Source: TMED23 sp964566055 (GTDB taxonomy: Bacteria; Pseudomonadota; Alphaproteobacteria; Rhodospirillales; UBA2165). Taken from it: a stretch of 64,000 nucleotides of DNA. The stretch covers positions 9,581 to 73,580 of the forward strand of contig CAZMHI010000018.1 in NCBI GenBank assembly GCA_964566055.1, read 5' to 3'. Position 1 is the stretch's first letter; every line of letters begins with the position of its first letter. This document shows positions 52,712 to 61,454 of this stretch, piece after piece. The notes under the pieces were generated by a model that worked only from the letters and a program-made list of their open reading frames with translations, had not been told where the DNA came from and did no database searches. Made by a program: the position numbers and the translations under genes.

Positions 52712-52720
52712 CAATCGGCA

Positions 52721-53902
52721 ATGAGTAAATCAAAACACCCGGATACCCGGATCGTTCACACCGGCTCTAATCCCAAAGCTCAAAAAGGCGTCGTCAATCC
52801 GCCGGTCCATCGCGCCTCGACGGTAATATTTCCTACCGTGCAGGCAATGAAAGATGCCGAGAAGGTCAAGTTTGATACGACCTTTTACGGCGTTCACGGC
52901 ACGCCGACCCAATTTGCCCTCGAAGAAGCGATGGCGGATTTGGAAGGCGGCTACCGCGCGGTTTCTGTATCCTCCGGCTTGGCGGCGATCACCACCGCAC
53001 TGATCAGCTTTCTTGATAGCGGCGACCATTTGCTGATGGTCGATAGTGTCTACGGCCCGACGCGAAATTTCTGCAATACCACGCTAAAGCGCTGCGGGGT
53101 GGAGACGACCTACTATGATCCGCTGATCGGTGCTGGCATTGCTGAACTCATCAAACCTAATACAAAAGTGATCTTCACCGAGTCGCCTGGCTCCTACACC
53201 TTTGAAATTCAGGACATCCCGGCAATTGCCGAAGTCGCTCAGCAAAACGATCTCAAGCTCATTATGGATAACACTTGGGCCGCCGGATATTACTTCAAAC
53301 CTTTCGAGCACGGCGTTGATATTTCAATCCAGGCAACGACTAAATATCAAGCAGGACATGCGGATGTCATTCTCGGTCACATCATCGCCAAAACCGAAAA
53401 AGATTGGCGTAAACTTAAAACCGGCACCGCTACTCTCGGCCAGGCGGTGAGCCCGGATGTCTGTTATCTGGGCTTGCGTGGATTGCGCACTTTAAGTGTC
53501 CGCCTTGAGCAACATCAAGAAAGCGCTCTTACCTTGGCCAAATGGCTGGAGGAGCGCCCAGAAGTCGACACTATTTTGCATCCAGCCTTCCCCTCCTGCC
53601 CGGGACACGACATCTGGCAGCGTGATTTTACCGGCTCCAGCGGATTATTCAGTGTGGTTTTAAGAGATTTTTTGGAAACTCAAGTCAACGCCATGCTGGA
53701 TGGCATGGACTATTTCGCCATGGGCTATTCCTGGGGCGGCTTTGAAAGCCTGATGGTGGCCTCTGATCCCGGTAAAATCCGCTCGGCAACCAAGTGGCAA
53801 GCGGCAGGTCCTTTGCTGCGCCTCCATGCCGGGCAAGAAGATGTTGAAGATTTGATCGCTGATCTCGACCGCGGCTTTGACCGCTTGAACGGGAGGGCTT
53901 GA
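52721..53902 (+). CDS. metC: Cystathionine beta-lyase, first tandem copy
   Basis: The 393-residue PLP enzyme of the Cys/Met metabolism family starts with DTRIVHTGSNP and has VSSGLAAITTALI, TESPGSYTFEIQDIPAIAE, MDNTWAAGYYFKPFEHG and Lys208 in IQATTKYQAGHAD. It cleaves cystathionine to homocysteine, pyruvate and ammonia. The gene follows sseA by 9 bp and is followed after 2 bp by a paralog. It could alternatively desulfurate cysteine. Confidence 0.88.
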   Translation: MSKSKHPDTRIVHTGSNPKAQKGVVNPPVHRASTVIFPTVQAMKDAEKVKFDTTFYGVHGTPTQFALEEAMADLEGGYRAVSVSSGLAAITTALISFLDSGDHLLMVDSVYGPTRNFCNTTLKRCGVETTYYDPLIGAGIAELIKPNTKVIFTESPGSYTFEIQDIPAIAEVAQQNDLKLIMDNTWAAGYYFKPFEHGVDISIQATTKYQAGHADVILGHIIAKTEKDWRKLKTGTATLGQAVSPDVCYLGLRGLRTLSVRLEQHQESALTLAKWLEERPEVDTILHPAFPSCPGHDIWQRDFTGSSGLFSVVLRDFLETQVNAMLDGMDYFAMGYSWGGFESLMVASDPGKIRSATKWQAAGPLLRLHAGQEDVEDLIADLDRGFDRLNGRA

Positions 53903-53904
53903 TC

Positions 53905-55074
53905 GTGCGTAAAGATGCTAAACGCGATACCAAGCTCGCCCATAGCGGCTCACATCCGGAAGACCAATCCGGCATCGTTAATCCACCGGTTTATCACGCC
54001 TCGACCGTTGATTACGGCACGGTCGCCGAGATGCAGGAACTCCGCAGTGATCCCAACAATAATTTCGTTTATGGCCGCTGGGGCACACCGACCTCGAAAG
54101 CCTTCGAGGAAGCCGTCGCTGATCTTGAAGACGCCGACCGGGCGGTTGCTGTTGGTTCAGGCCTGGCGGCAATCTCGGCGGCGATGCTGGCTTTTGTCGG
54201 CACCGGCGATCATGTGCTGGTCTGCGACAATGCCTATACGCCGACGCGAAACTTGAGCGAAAACTTTCTCAAACGCTTTGGCGTCGAGACAACTTATTAT
54301 GATCCGATGATTGGCGCCGGCATCACCGAGTACTTTCGAGACAATACTAAGGTGATCTACACTGAATCTCCCGGCTCTCATACCTTTGAAATTCAGGACA
54401 TTCCAGCGATTGCCGAAGCAGCTCACAAAGCCGGCATCAAAGTCGTGATGGATAACACCTGGGCTGCCGGATATTTCTTTAAACCTTTTGATCACGGCGT
54501 TGATGTCTCGGTGCAGGCGGCGACCAAATATTATGTCGGCCACTCTGATGCCATGGTCGGCACGGTGTCGATGCGTGGTGAGAATGTCCAGCCCGTGATC
54601 GATTGTCTGCGGGTGCTCGGTAACAACATTGCACCGGACGATGCCTATCTGGCTTTGCGCGGCATGCGGACGTTGAGTGTGCGGCTAAAACGCCATGAAA
54701 AAAATGCGCTCAAAGTGGCCGAGTGGCTGGCCGGACAGCCGCAGATTGAGCGGGTGCTGCATCCTGCTCTACCCTCCTGTCCGGGGCATGATTTGTGGCA
54801 GCGCGATTTCTCGGGCTCGAACGGTTTGTTTGGCGTGGTGTTTAAACCCTTTGAGCAATCTGCGATGCACGGCTTTATTGATGGTTTGGAACTATTCAGC
54901 CTCGGTGGCTCCTGGGGCGGTTATGAAAGCCTTGTGCTGCCGACGAATGTGACGCGAACGGCGACCGAATGGAACGAGAATGCGCAAAGCATCCGCTTCC
55001 ATATCGGCCTCGAAGACCCGGATGATCTGATCGAAGACATCGGCGCAGGGCTAAAACGGCTGGCAAAAGGTTAA
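53905..55074 (+). CDS. metC: Cystathionine beta-lyase, second tandem copy
   Basis: A 389-residue paralog of the preceding gene, with the same blocks (TESPGSHTFEIQDIPAIAE, MDNTWAAGYFFKPFDHG, Lys208 in QAATKYYVGHSD), but a more conserved N-terminus containing NNFVYGRWGTPTSKAFE. The GTG at 53905 sits 8 bp after a GGGAGG site and gives a 2-bp gap to the first copy; the in-frame TTG at 53899 is less likely. Two adjacent members suggest divergence in substrate, such as cystathionine versus cysteine or a gamma-substituted compound. Confidence 0.88.
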   Translation: MRKDAKRDTKLAHSGSHPEDQSGIVNPPVYHASTVDYGTVAEMQELRSDPNNNFVYGRWGTPTSKAFEEAVADLEDADRAVAVGSGLAAISAAMLAFVGTGDHVLVCDNAYTPTRNLSENFLKRFGVETTYYDPMIGAGITEYFRDNTKVIYTESPGSHTFEIQDIPAIAEAAHKAGIKVVMDNTWAAGYFFKPFDHGVDVSVQAATKYYVGHSDAMVGTVSMRGENVQPVIDCLRVLGNNIAPDDAYLALRGMRTLSVRLKRHEKNALKVAEWLAGQPQIERVLHPALPSCPGHDLWQRDFSGSNGLFGVVFKPFEQSAMHGFIDGLELFSLGGSWGGYESLVLPTNVTRTATEWNENAQSIRFHIGLEDPDDLIEDIGAGLKRLAKG

Positions 55075-55098
55075 TTAAGTGACAGTCACTTAATTAAC
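55070..55098. repeat. Perfect 29-bp palindrome between convergent genes
   Basis: Arms GTTAATTAAGTGAC (55070-55083) and its exact complement (55085-55098) surround a single A. It contains the stop of the second metC copy and touches the stop of znuB. It could act as a bidirectional stop, but it is AT-rich and has no T tract, so this is uncertain. Confidence 0.7.
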
Positions 55099-55898
55099 TA
55101 TTGATACCGCCGTGAGACATCCGGCATAAGCGCGCTGATCAAGAACAACACCAAGGCGATCACCACAATCGAGGGGCCGGCGGGTGTGTCATAAGCGAGC
55201 GAAAGCGCCAAGCCTCCCACCACCGAGAAAGCTCCTATAAGCACAGCCATGCCGGCCATTTGCTCCGGTGTTTTGGCGTAGTGACGGGCCGCCGAAGCGG
55301 GCACGATCAGCAAAGCGGCAATCAGCAGAATACCGACCACTTTCATCGCTGCCGCCACGACTAAGGCAATTAAGACCATGAAAAGTAAATTGATCCGTGT
55401 GACCTGGATGCCCTCGGCCCGGGCTAAATCTTCATGAATGGTCAGGGAGAGCAGCGGCCGCCAAATCTTCGTGAGCACAATAATGGCCACTCCGACAGTT
55501 GCATAAATCCAGACAAGATCGGTCATGGTGACAGATAAGATATCACCGAACAGAAAGCCGATCAGGTCCAGCCGGACGTTGTCCATAAAAGAGACGGCAA
55601 CCAGCCCAACCGCCAAAGTACCGTGCGATAAAATGCCGAGCAATGCATCATTGCCGAGGCGGGTGCGATTTTGCAGCAGCACCAGAAATGCCGCCGCACC
55701 GATGCAGACGATTACCACACCAACCGTCAGATCCGTAACGCCAAGCAACAACCCCAGCGCTACGCCAAGTAACGACGCATGGGCCAAGGTGTCGCCAAAA
55801 AAAGTCATACGACGCCATAAAATAAACGAGCCCAGAGGCCCGGCGACAATCGTCACCCCGAGCCCGGCCGCCAGCGCCAAGTAAATAAACTCATCCAT
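55098..55898 (-). CDS. znuB: Zinc ABC transporter permease
   Basis: From the ATG at 55898 (MDEFIYLALAAGLG) the product has 266 residues and about eight membrane helices, with the ABC-3 family pattern WRRMTFFGDTLAHASLLGVALG near the N-terminus. The open frame extends further upstream but that part is not conserved and lies in znuC. The start overlaps the znuC stop by 8 bp. It is the membrane channel of the Znu zinc importer. Confidence 0.92.
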   Translation of the reverse strand: MDEFIYLALAAGLGVTIVAGPLGSFILWRRMTFFGDTLAHASLLGVALGLLLGVTDLTVGVVIVCIGAAAFLVLLQNRTRLGNDALLGILSHGTLAVGLVAVSFMDNVRLDLIGFLFGDILSVTMTDLVWIYATVGVAIIVLTKIWRPLLSLTIHEDLARAEGIQVTRINLLFMVLIALVVAAAMKVVGILLIAALLIVPASAARHYAKTPEQMAGMAVLIGAFSVVGGLALSLAYDTPAGPSIVVIALVLFLISALMPDVSRRYQ

Positions 55899-56670
55899 GA
55901 TCGTGACCACCTGGAACGATATGGCCGTCAACAGCGTGTTCATGATCATGGTGATGATGATAAAGGGCGAGACTGTCGGCAACTTGCGGGCCAAACAGCT
56001 CGACATAGCTGGGGTCTTTGCTGACCGCTTCCGGATGCCCGGCACAGCAGAGGTGATTATTGAGGCAGAGCACTTTATCGGTCGCCGACATCACTAAATG
56101 CAGATCGTGGGAGACCATCAAGACCCCACAGCCGCGCTCGGCCCGAATGGCTGAGATCAATTGATAAAGCTCTGCCTGACCATTGACATCGACCGCCTGG
56201 GCCGGTTCATCCAGCACCAAAAGATCGGGATCACGCAATAGCGCCCGGGCAAGCAGAACGCGCTGCATCTCGCCACCCGATATGTCGTGGATGGAGCTAT
56301 CGACAATCGGCAGTACACCGACTTCTGCAAGCACAGATTGGCGTTTACCCTTCGCCATTTTGCCGGCCAGACCGATAAACCGCCGCACTGTGAGCGGCAA
56401 ATTAGGATCAACCGAAAGGTGCTGCGGCATGTAGCCGATCACAATGTCCGATTTGATTTTTACTGTCCCCGCCGTCAAAGCTCTTAAGCCTAGAACAGCT
56501 TTTATCAGGGTTGTTTTGCCGGCTCCGTTGGGGCCGATCAAAGTGACGATTTCGCCTTCAGATACTGTCAGATCAACATGATCGATGATCATCCGGCCAT
56601 CAGCTTTAACACTAACCCCTTGGGCGTCTATTAAAAATTTTGCACTATCCAGCATTAATTGATTTGGCAA
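55891..56670 (-). CDS. znuC: Zinc ABC transporter ATP-binding protein
   Basis: The 259-residue ATPase has Walker A GPNGAGKTTLIK, signature HDISGGEMQRVLLARAL, Walker B LLVLDEPAQAVD and the switch His in MVSHDLHLVM. The C-terminus is His-rich (YHHHHDHEHAVDGH, then GGHDHG), a common zinc-handling feature of ZnuC. It overlaps zur by 16 bp upstream and znuB by 8 bp downstream, so the three genes form one coupled unit. Confidence 0.94.
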   Translation of the reverse strand: MPNQLMLDSAKFLIDAQGVSVKADGRMIIDHVDLTVSEGEIVTLIGPNGAGKTTLIKAVLGLRALTAGTVKIKSDIVIGYMPQHLSVDPNLPLTVRRFIGLAGKMAKGKRQSVLAEVGVLPIVDSSIHDISGGEMQRVLLARALLRDPDLLVLDEPAQAVDVNGQAELYQLISAIRAERGCGVLMVSHDLHLVMSATDKVLCLNNHLCCAGHPEAVSKDPSYVELFGPQVADSLALYHHHHDHEHAVDGHIVPGGHDHG

Positions 56671-57164
56671 TCAGGGCACAGCCCCGCCGCCTCCACAGTC
56701 CGGCTTTCAATGACAAACCCTTGATTGGAAGCCGAGCTTTTCAAGAGCCGGTCAATCTTGCTTTCTTCAAGCTCAACTGCATTGCCGCAATCGGTGCAGA
56801 TCAGGAACATACCGTTGTGTTGGTGACCGGGATCAGGGTTGGGACAGCCGATAAAGGCGTTCTGGCTTTGGATGCGATGGACAAGCCCCTGCTCCAGCAG
56901 AAAATCAATCGCCCGGTAGACGGTCGGAGGAGCTGCATTGGCACGCTCCTCCTTCAGTACTTCAAGGATGGAATAAGCGCCGATGGGACGGTGGCTCGAC
57001 CAAATGAGCTCAAGCACCCGCCGCCTGATCTGGGTTAGCCGGGCGCCGCGCTGGCTGCAAAGTTCAGCCGCCTTATCAAGCGCATCGACAATACAAATCC
57101 GATGATCGTGCGAGTCCGAAGACCCACCCCAATCGCGTTTTGCTGCTTTTTTAGCTTCTGCCAT
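56655..57164 (-). CDS. zur: Zinc uptake regulator, Fur family
   Basis: The 169-residue repressor has a winged-helix domain (LTQIRRRVLELIWSSHRPIGAYSIL, then PPTVYRAIDFLLEQGLVHRI) and a C-terminal dimerisation domain with two structural zinc pairs, CTDC and CPDC. His-rich segments (HQHNG) supply the regulatory zinc site. It heads the zur-znuC-znuB operon and should repress itself and the divergent znuA when zinc is sufficient. Identity as Zur rather than Fur rests on this context and the motif spacing. Confidence 0.9.
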   Translation of the reverse strand: MAEAKKAAKRDWGGSSDSHDHRICIVDALDKAAELCSQRGARLTQIRRRVLELIWSSHRPIGAYSILEVLKEERANAAPPTVYRAIDFLLEQGLVHRIQSQNAFIGCPNPDPGHQHNGMFLICTDCGNAVELEESKIDRLLKSSASNQGFVIESRTVEAAGLCPDCQIN

Positions 57165-57186
57165 GATTAGCTCTGTCCAACATCAA

Positions 57187-57230
57187 AATGTTATGTTATA
57201 TCATTTAACCATAAATGTTATAGTATAACA
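57187..57230. promoter_or_regulatory. Two Zur-box-like palindromes in the zur/znuA intergenic region
   Basis: TGTTATA-G-TATAACA (57216-57230) is a perfect 15-bp palindrome. A second, imperfect one spans 57187-57205 (AATGTTAT...ATATCATT). The centres are 27 bp apart. Both resemble known Zur sites of Gram-negative bacteria and lie between the zur and znuA start codons, so zinc-dependent control of both directions is likely. Confidence 0.75.
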
Positions 57231-57252
57231 ATTGATAAAATTGGTGTCAGGC

Positions 57253-58137
57253 ATGCCCCGTTTTAAATTTAATTTTTTTACTTTAGCTCTATTGGCAGGA
57301 CTGTTGTTCGCCAGCCCGGCAGCATCTGAGTTGAAAGTCGTCACCACGATCAAGCCGCTGCATTCCATCGTCAGCAATATCATGCTGGGTGCCGGCGAAC
57401 CTGTCTTACTCATGCGCTCCGCCATCTCGCCGCATGATTACAAATTAAAACCATCGGATATCAGAACTCTTCATCAGGCAAATGTTATATTTTGGGTTGG
57501 ACCGGCATTGGAACACAAGCTGACCAAAGCCATTCAGCAGAGCAGTCAGGCGGTAGAAGTAGTTGCACTCATGACTTCAGAAAAATTGACTTTGTCAAAA
57601 CACATTGGGCACGAAGCTGCAGACCCTCACATTTGGCTCAGTGTCAAAAATGCGCGCGCCATTGCGACAATTGTTCAGCGCACCTTATCATCAGCGGATA
57701 CCGGTAATGCCGCCCTCTACCTCAGGAACCTCAAAAAGTTCGAGGCGAGCTTAACGATATTACGGCAGGAAATAAGCTCAGGCCTATCCCTCGTTCTTAA
57801 TTCACCTTTTATCGTGCACCACGATGGCTTGCTCTATTTTGAAAAGGAGTTTGGCCTTAACAATCAAGGGGCGGTCTTAATCTCTTCTGAGCATCGTCCG
57901 GGTGCTAAACGCATCGCGACAATACGGCAGCTCATAAAAAGTCAGCATATCGCCTGTGTGTTTGGTGAACCGCAATATAGCCAAAAACTGCTCAAAACCA
58001 TTACGGCTCACTCGGCGGCAAAAATTGGCGTTATCGATCTGATTGGCGTTAAATTAACACCCGGCCCGGACTTGTATGCGTCGCTGATGCGAAATTTGAT
58101 GACAAGCTTTAAGTCATGTCTTATGGCCAAACCTTGA
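57253..58137 (+). CDS. znuA: Zinc ABC transporter substrate-binding protein
   Basis: With the ATG at 57253 the protein has 294 residues; it begins with a signal peptide (FNFFTLALLAGLLFASPAASE) and is periplasmic. Likely zinc ligands are His61 (ISPHDYKLKPSD), His126 (ADPHIWLS) and His190 (FIVHHDGLLYFEKEFG). The long His-rich loop of E. coli ZnuA is missing. An in-frame TTG at 57232 exists, but it abuts the Zur palindrome and gives a poorer leader. It is divergent from zur. Confidence 0.92.
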   Translation: MPRFKFNFFTLALLAGLLFASPAASELKVVTTIKPLHSIVSNIMLGAGEPVLLMRSAISPHDYKLKPSDIRTLHQANVIFWVGPALEHKLTKAIQQSSQAVEVVALMTSEKLTLSKHIGHEAADPHIWLSVKNARAIATIVQRTLSSADTGNAALYLRNLKKFEASLTILRQEISSGLSLVLNSPFIVHHDGLLYFEKEFGLNNQGAVLISSEHRPGAKRIATIRQLIKSQHIACVFGEPQYSQKLLKTITAHSAAKIGVIDLIGVKLTPGPDLYASLMRNLMTSFKSCLMAKP

Positions 58138-58168
58138 CAGTGCTAGCTGAAAAGACGATTACCTAGCT

Positions 58169-58576
58169 ATGAGCAACATTGAAAAAGCAACTATAGAACA
58201 GGCACTTGGGGCACTGTCATTTAACGATGACGGATTGATCCCAGCTATCGCCCAACAGCATGACAGCGGCGAAGTGTTGATGATGGCCTGGATGAATCGG
58301 GATGCCGTCTCAGCGACGCTCGAAGAAGGCCGCGTTGTCTATTGGTCGCGCTCCCGTCAGGCACTCTGGCGCAAGGGCGAAAGCTCGGGTCAGGTTCAGA
58401 CGCTAAAAGAAATGCGTTGGGATTGCGATAGCGACACCCTGCTTCTGCAGGTCGATCAGGATGGCGTTGCTTGTCACACCGGGCGGCGTAATTGCTTTTT
58501 CAATGCAGTGCGTGACGGCAAGGTCGAGACCATTGCTGAAGTCGAGATTGATCCCGATCAGCTTTACGATAAGTAA
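58169..58576 (+). CDS. hisI: Phosphoribosyl-AMP cyclohydrolase
   Basis: The 135-residue zinc enzyme opens the purine ring of PR-AMP in histidine biosynthesis. Markers are GEVLMMAWMNRDAV, VVYWSRSRQALWRKGESSG, the metal site RWDCDSDTLLLQVDQDG and ACHTGRRNCFF. It is the HisI part only, not fused to HisE. No other his gene is in the window; it sits 2-5 bp ahead of modA and may be co-transcribed with it. Confidence 0.94.
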   Translation: MSNIEKATIEQALGALSFNDDGLIPAIAQQHDSGEVLMMAWMNRDAVSATLEEGRVVYWSRSRQALWRKGESSGQVQTLKEMRWDCDSDTLLLQVDQDGVACHTGRRNCFFNAVRDGKVETIAEVEIDPDQLYDK

Positions 58577-58578
58577 TT

Positions 58579-59355
58579 GTGGTGAACCGGCTCACAATTT
58601 GGCTTACCAAAAGTCTGGCCGTATTTAGCCTGATAATATTCAGCGTGCAGCCAGTTACAGCCAAAGACATATTGGTTTTCGCTGCTGCCAGCCTTTCCCT
58701 GCCCATGCAGGAAATAGCCGATAGCTATGCGGCAAAAACTAAACACCGCGTCCGTATTTCCTTCGCCGGCAGCGGCACCTTGGCGCACCAGATTGCCAAA
58801 GGCGCACCTGCGGATATCTACGTTTCCGCCAATCAAGTCTGGATGGATTATTTAACTAAGAAATTGCCCATGGTGAGTTCCAGCAGACAACATTTGTTGT
58901 CTAATAGATTGGTGCTTGTTGCACCCGCTAGTTCCGGACAGCCGGTTAGTTCTCTCACACCGCAATTATTCGTCCAAATATTGCAGGATGGCCGCCTAGC
59001 TGTTGGCGACCCGGATCACGTGCCGGTCGGTATTTATACCGTTCAAGCGCTCAAACAACTCAAATTATGGCCGGCGGCGAAAGATAAACTCGCCCGCTTG
59101 AATAATGTCCGAGCAGCTTTGGCGATGGTTGAACGTGGCGCGACACCTGCCGGTATTGTCTATCAGACGGATGCCTTCAAAAATCCAAAAGTGACTGTTA
59201 TCTACGAATTTCCGGCCTCTTCGCATCAGCGTATCAGCTATTGGGCGGCCCGCGTCAGCGAGCAAAACGGCCACGCTGCAAAGGCATTTTACGAATTTCT
59301 TTTGAGCACAGAAGCAAAAGCTGTTTTCAAACGCCATGGTTTTCTGGTGAACTAG
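58579..59355 (+). CDS. modA: Molybdate ABC transporter substrate-binding protein
   Basis: The 258-residue periplasmic protein has a signal peptide (about 1-28) and the ModA signature LVFAAASLSLPMQEIADSY, FAGSGTLAHQIAKGAPADIYVSAN, and YQTDAF near the C-terminus. It binds molybdate or tungstate. It starts at a GTG two bases after the hisI stop (a second GTG follows). modB begins 4 bp downstream. Confidence 0.93.
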   Translation: MVNRLTIWLTKSLAVFSLIIFSVQPVTAKDILVFAAASLSLPMQEIADSYAAKTKHRVRISFAGSGTLAHQIAKGAPADIYVSANQVWMDYLTKKLPMVSSSRQHLLSNRLVLVAPASSGQPVSSLTPQLFVQILQDGRLAVGDPDHVPVGIYTVQALKQLKLWPAAKDKLARLNNVRAALAMVERGATPAGIVYQTDAFKNPKVTVIYEFPASSHQRISYWAARVSEQNGHAAKAFYEFLLSTEAKAVFKRHGFLVN

Positions 59356-59359
59356 GCGG

Positions 59360-60052
59360 ATGTTTAGCCCGACCCCACTTGAAATGGAGGCGCTTTATCT
59401 CAGCCTCAAGGTCGCCTTTTGGAGCGTCTTGATCACGCTGCCCGTTGGCCTGCTGTTTGCGTGGATCTTGGCGCGGAAGAAATTCTACGGTCATGCCTTG
59501 CTCAATGGTATTGTCCATCTGCCCTTGGTGTTGCCACCCGTTGTCATCGGCTTTTTTCTTTTGAGCCTGTTGAAACGCCACGGCGCGATCGGCGCCTTTC
59601 TCCACGATGCCTTAGGCCTGACCGTCGCCTTTACCTGGCAAGGGGCGGCCATCGCTTCGGCAGTAATGGCCTTTCCGTTGATGGTTAGAGCCATCCGCCT
59701 TTCGATAGAAAATGTCGATACAGGCCTGGAGGCCGCCGCCCGCACTCTCGGTGCTTCCCCCTTCCGGGTGTTTTATTCGATCACTCTCCCGTTGATCTCA
59801 CCCGGTATTTTAGCCGGTATTATACTGGCCTTTGCCCGCAGCCTTGGTGAATTCGGGGCGACCATCACCTTTGTCTCAAATATTCCCGGTGAGACCCGGA
59901 CCCTGCCCTTAGCGATATTTTCGCTCCTGCAAACGCCAAGCGGTGATGCCGGGGCGCTTAGGCTGGTTGTGCTTTCTATCATTCTCGCTTTGGCGGCCTT
60001 GCTGGTCTCTGAATATCTGGCGGTTCGCGCCAAACGCCGGATTGAGGGTTAA
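59360..60052 (+). CDS. modB: Molybdate ABC transporter permease
   Basis: The 230-residue protein has five to six predicted membrane helices and the ABC permease EAA loop in GLEAAARTLGASPFRVFYSITLPL, followed by FARSLGEFGATITFVSNIPGETRTLP, characteristic of ModB. It forms the molybdate channel and starts 4 bp after modA; modC follows 3 bp later. Confidence 0.95.
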   Translation: MFSPTPLEMEALYLSLKVAFWSVLITLPVGLLFAWILARKKFYGHALLNGIVHLPLVLPPVVIGFFLLSLLKRHGAIGAFLHDALGLTVAFTWQGAAIASAVMAFPLMVRAIRLSIENVDTGLEAAARTLGASPFRVFYSITLPLISPGILAGIILAFARSLGEFGATITFVSNIPGETRTLPLAIFSLLQTPSGDAGALRLVVLSIILALAALLVSEYLAVRAKRRIEG

Positions 60053-60055
60053 GCG

Positions 60056-61171
60056 ATGCTGGAAGTCTCCTTCAATCACAATTTCGAAGAGTTCCGGGTC
60101 GAGCTTGAGTTCCAGGCCGAGGCCGGCAGTATCACCAGTCTGTTTGGGCGTTCGGGCACCGGCAAAACGTCCGTCATCAATATGATTGCCGGGTTGACCA
60201 AACCGGAAATCGGCTTTGTCAAAGTCAGCGGTGATGTGCTGTTCGATTCAACCAAAGGCATCAGCGTGCCACCCGAGCAACGCCGGCTTGGTTACATTTT
60301 TCAAGACAGCCGCTTATTCCCCCACCTCAACGTCCGTAATAATTTGCTCTATGGGGCAAAGTCCGCGGCGAACAACGGCCAGGAGATTACTTTTGACCGT
60401 GTGGTCGATGTGCTCGACATCAGCGGCTTGCTTGAGCGCAAGCCGGCCAATCTTTCCGGCGGCGAAAAACAAAGGGTCGCCATTGGGCGTGCCCTTCTAT
60501 CGCAACCTCGTTTGCTGATGATGGACGAACCTCTGGCCTCAATCGATGTCCAACTCCGGAGCGAAATCCTCCCCTTTATTGAAGAATTGCGCGATACATT
60601 TGGCTTAACGGTGATCTATGTCAGCCATGCCATCGAGGAAGTCATTCGACTTGCTGACAAAATGGTGTTGCTTTCAAATGGCACCAAAGCTGCCGAAGGC
60701 GATGTCGAGGAAATCATGAGCCGCCTTGATCTCCACCCGCTGACCGGACGTTTTGACGCGGGCGCCGTGCTATCGACAAAAGTCGCCAGCTATGATCCGG
60801 ACTATGACCTGGCAGAGCTCTCTTTCGAAGGCGGAACTCTTCGGGTAACCGGCGTCGATTTACCCATGGGTACACTGTTGCGGGCTCATATTCGAGCGCG
60901 AGATGTTTCTTTAATGCTCGAACGTCCAGCAGGTACCAGCGTGCTCAATGTTTTCGAAGGACGAATTATTGAAGTTGGTGATGAAGGCGGGCCTCAGCTT
61001 GATCTTAAAATTGATATCGGCTCAGCTCTCTTAGCGCGCGTGACCCGTAAATCCTTTAACGATCTTGATCTTGCCGTCGGCAAAACCATCTTTGCCCTGG
61101 TTAAAGCCGTTGCCTTTGACCGGCGCAGCCTCGGCGGCCAAATAACCACTAAACGGCCAGACTCTATTTAG
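60056..61171 (+). CDS. modC: Molybdate ABC transporter ATP-binding protein
   Basis: The 371-residue ATPase has Walker A GRSGTGKTSVIN, signature NLSGGEKQRVAIGRALL, Walker B LLMMDEPLASID and switch YVSHAIEE. A C-terminal TOBE/MOP domain (about 290-355) likely binds oxyanion and can inhibit transport. No modE regulator is found in the window. The end overlaps the convergent small gene by 8 bp. Confidence 0.95.
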   Translation: MLEVSFNHNFEEFRVELEFQAEAGSITSLFGRSGTGKTSVINMIAGLTKPEIGFVKVSGDVLFDSTKGISVPPEQRRLGYIFQDSRLFPHLNVRNNLLYGAKSAANNGQEITFDRVVDVLDISGLLERKPANLSGGEKQRVAIGRALLSQPRLLMMDEPLASIDVQLRSEILPFIEELRDTFGLTVIYVSHAIEEVIRLADKMVLLSNGTKAAEGDVEEIMSRLDLHPLTGRFDAGAVLSTKVASYDPDYDLAELSFEGGTLRVTGVDLPMGTLLRAHIRARDVSLMLERPAGTSVLNVFEGRIIEVGDEGGPQLDLKIDIGSALLARVTRKSFNDLDLAVGKTIFALVKAVAFDRRSLGGQITTKRPDSI

Positions 61172-61448
61172 GTCCTTTTCTTTTCTTGAACATCTCTCCA
61201 ATGGATTTGTTGAGCGGCTGGAAACGCAACATGTCGCGGGATGCCTGGGTGACATCAAAATTGGTGTTAGGAAGCTGGTAGTGCTCACGCACCAAAGGCC
61301 AGACCCCCTCGGCAATTACGGTCGAACGGACTGGGATGGCAATGCCGATATGGCGGCAAAAATCAGCTAATAGGTTTTGATCCTCAAGCTCTGTCAGCAA
61401 ATCAAAGAGCCAGGCTTCGTTATCTGATCTTTGATTTGTATCCGTCAT
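61164..61448 (-). CDS. Small hypothetical protein co-encoded with nitroreductase
   Basis: A 94-residue protein (starts MTDTNQRSDNEAWLFDLLTE) that I do not recognise. It is soluble, with an acidic N-terminal helix region, ADFCRHIGIAIPVRSTVIAEGVWPL in the middle, and a basic end (KKRKGPK). It lies 6 bp downstream of the nitroreductase gene on the same strand, so it is probably translated from the same mRNA. Confidence 0.6.
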   Translation of the reverse strand: MTDTNQRSDNEAWLFDLLTELEDQNLLADFCRHIGIAIPVRSTVIAEGVWPLVREHYQLPNTNFDVTQASRDMLRFQPLNKSIGEMFKKRKGPK

Positions 61449-61454
61449 CGCCTG

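Noticed and set aside
55899..56045. Upstream extension of ZnuB by 49 residues
   Set aside because: It lies inside znuC and lacks hydrophobic pattern; MDEFIYLALAAG is the family-like start.
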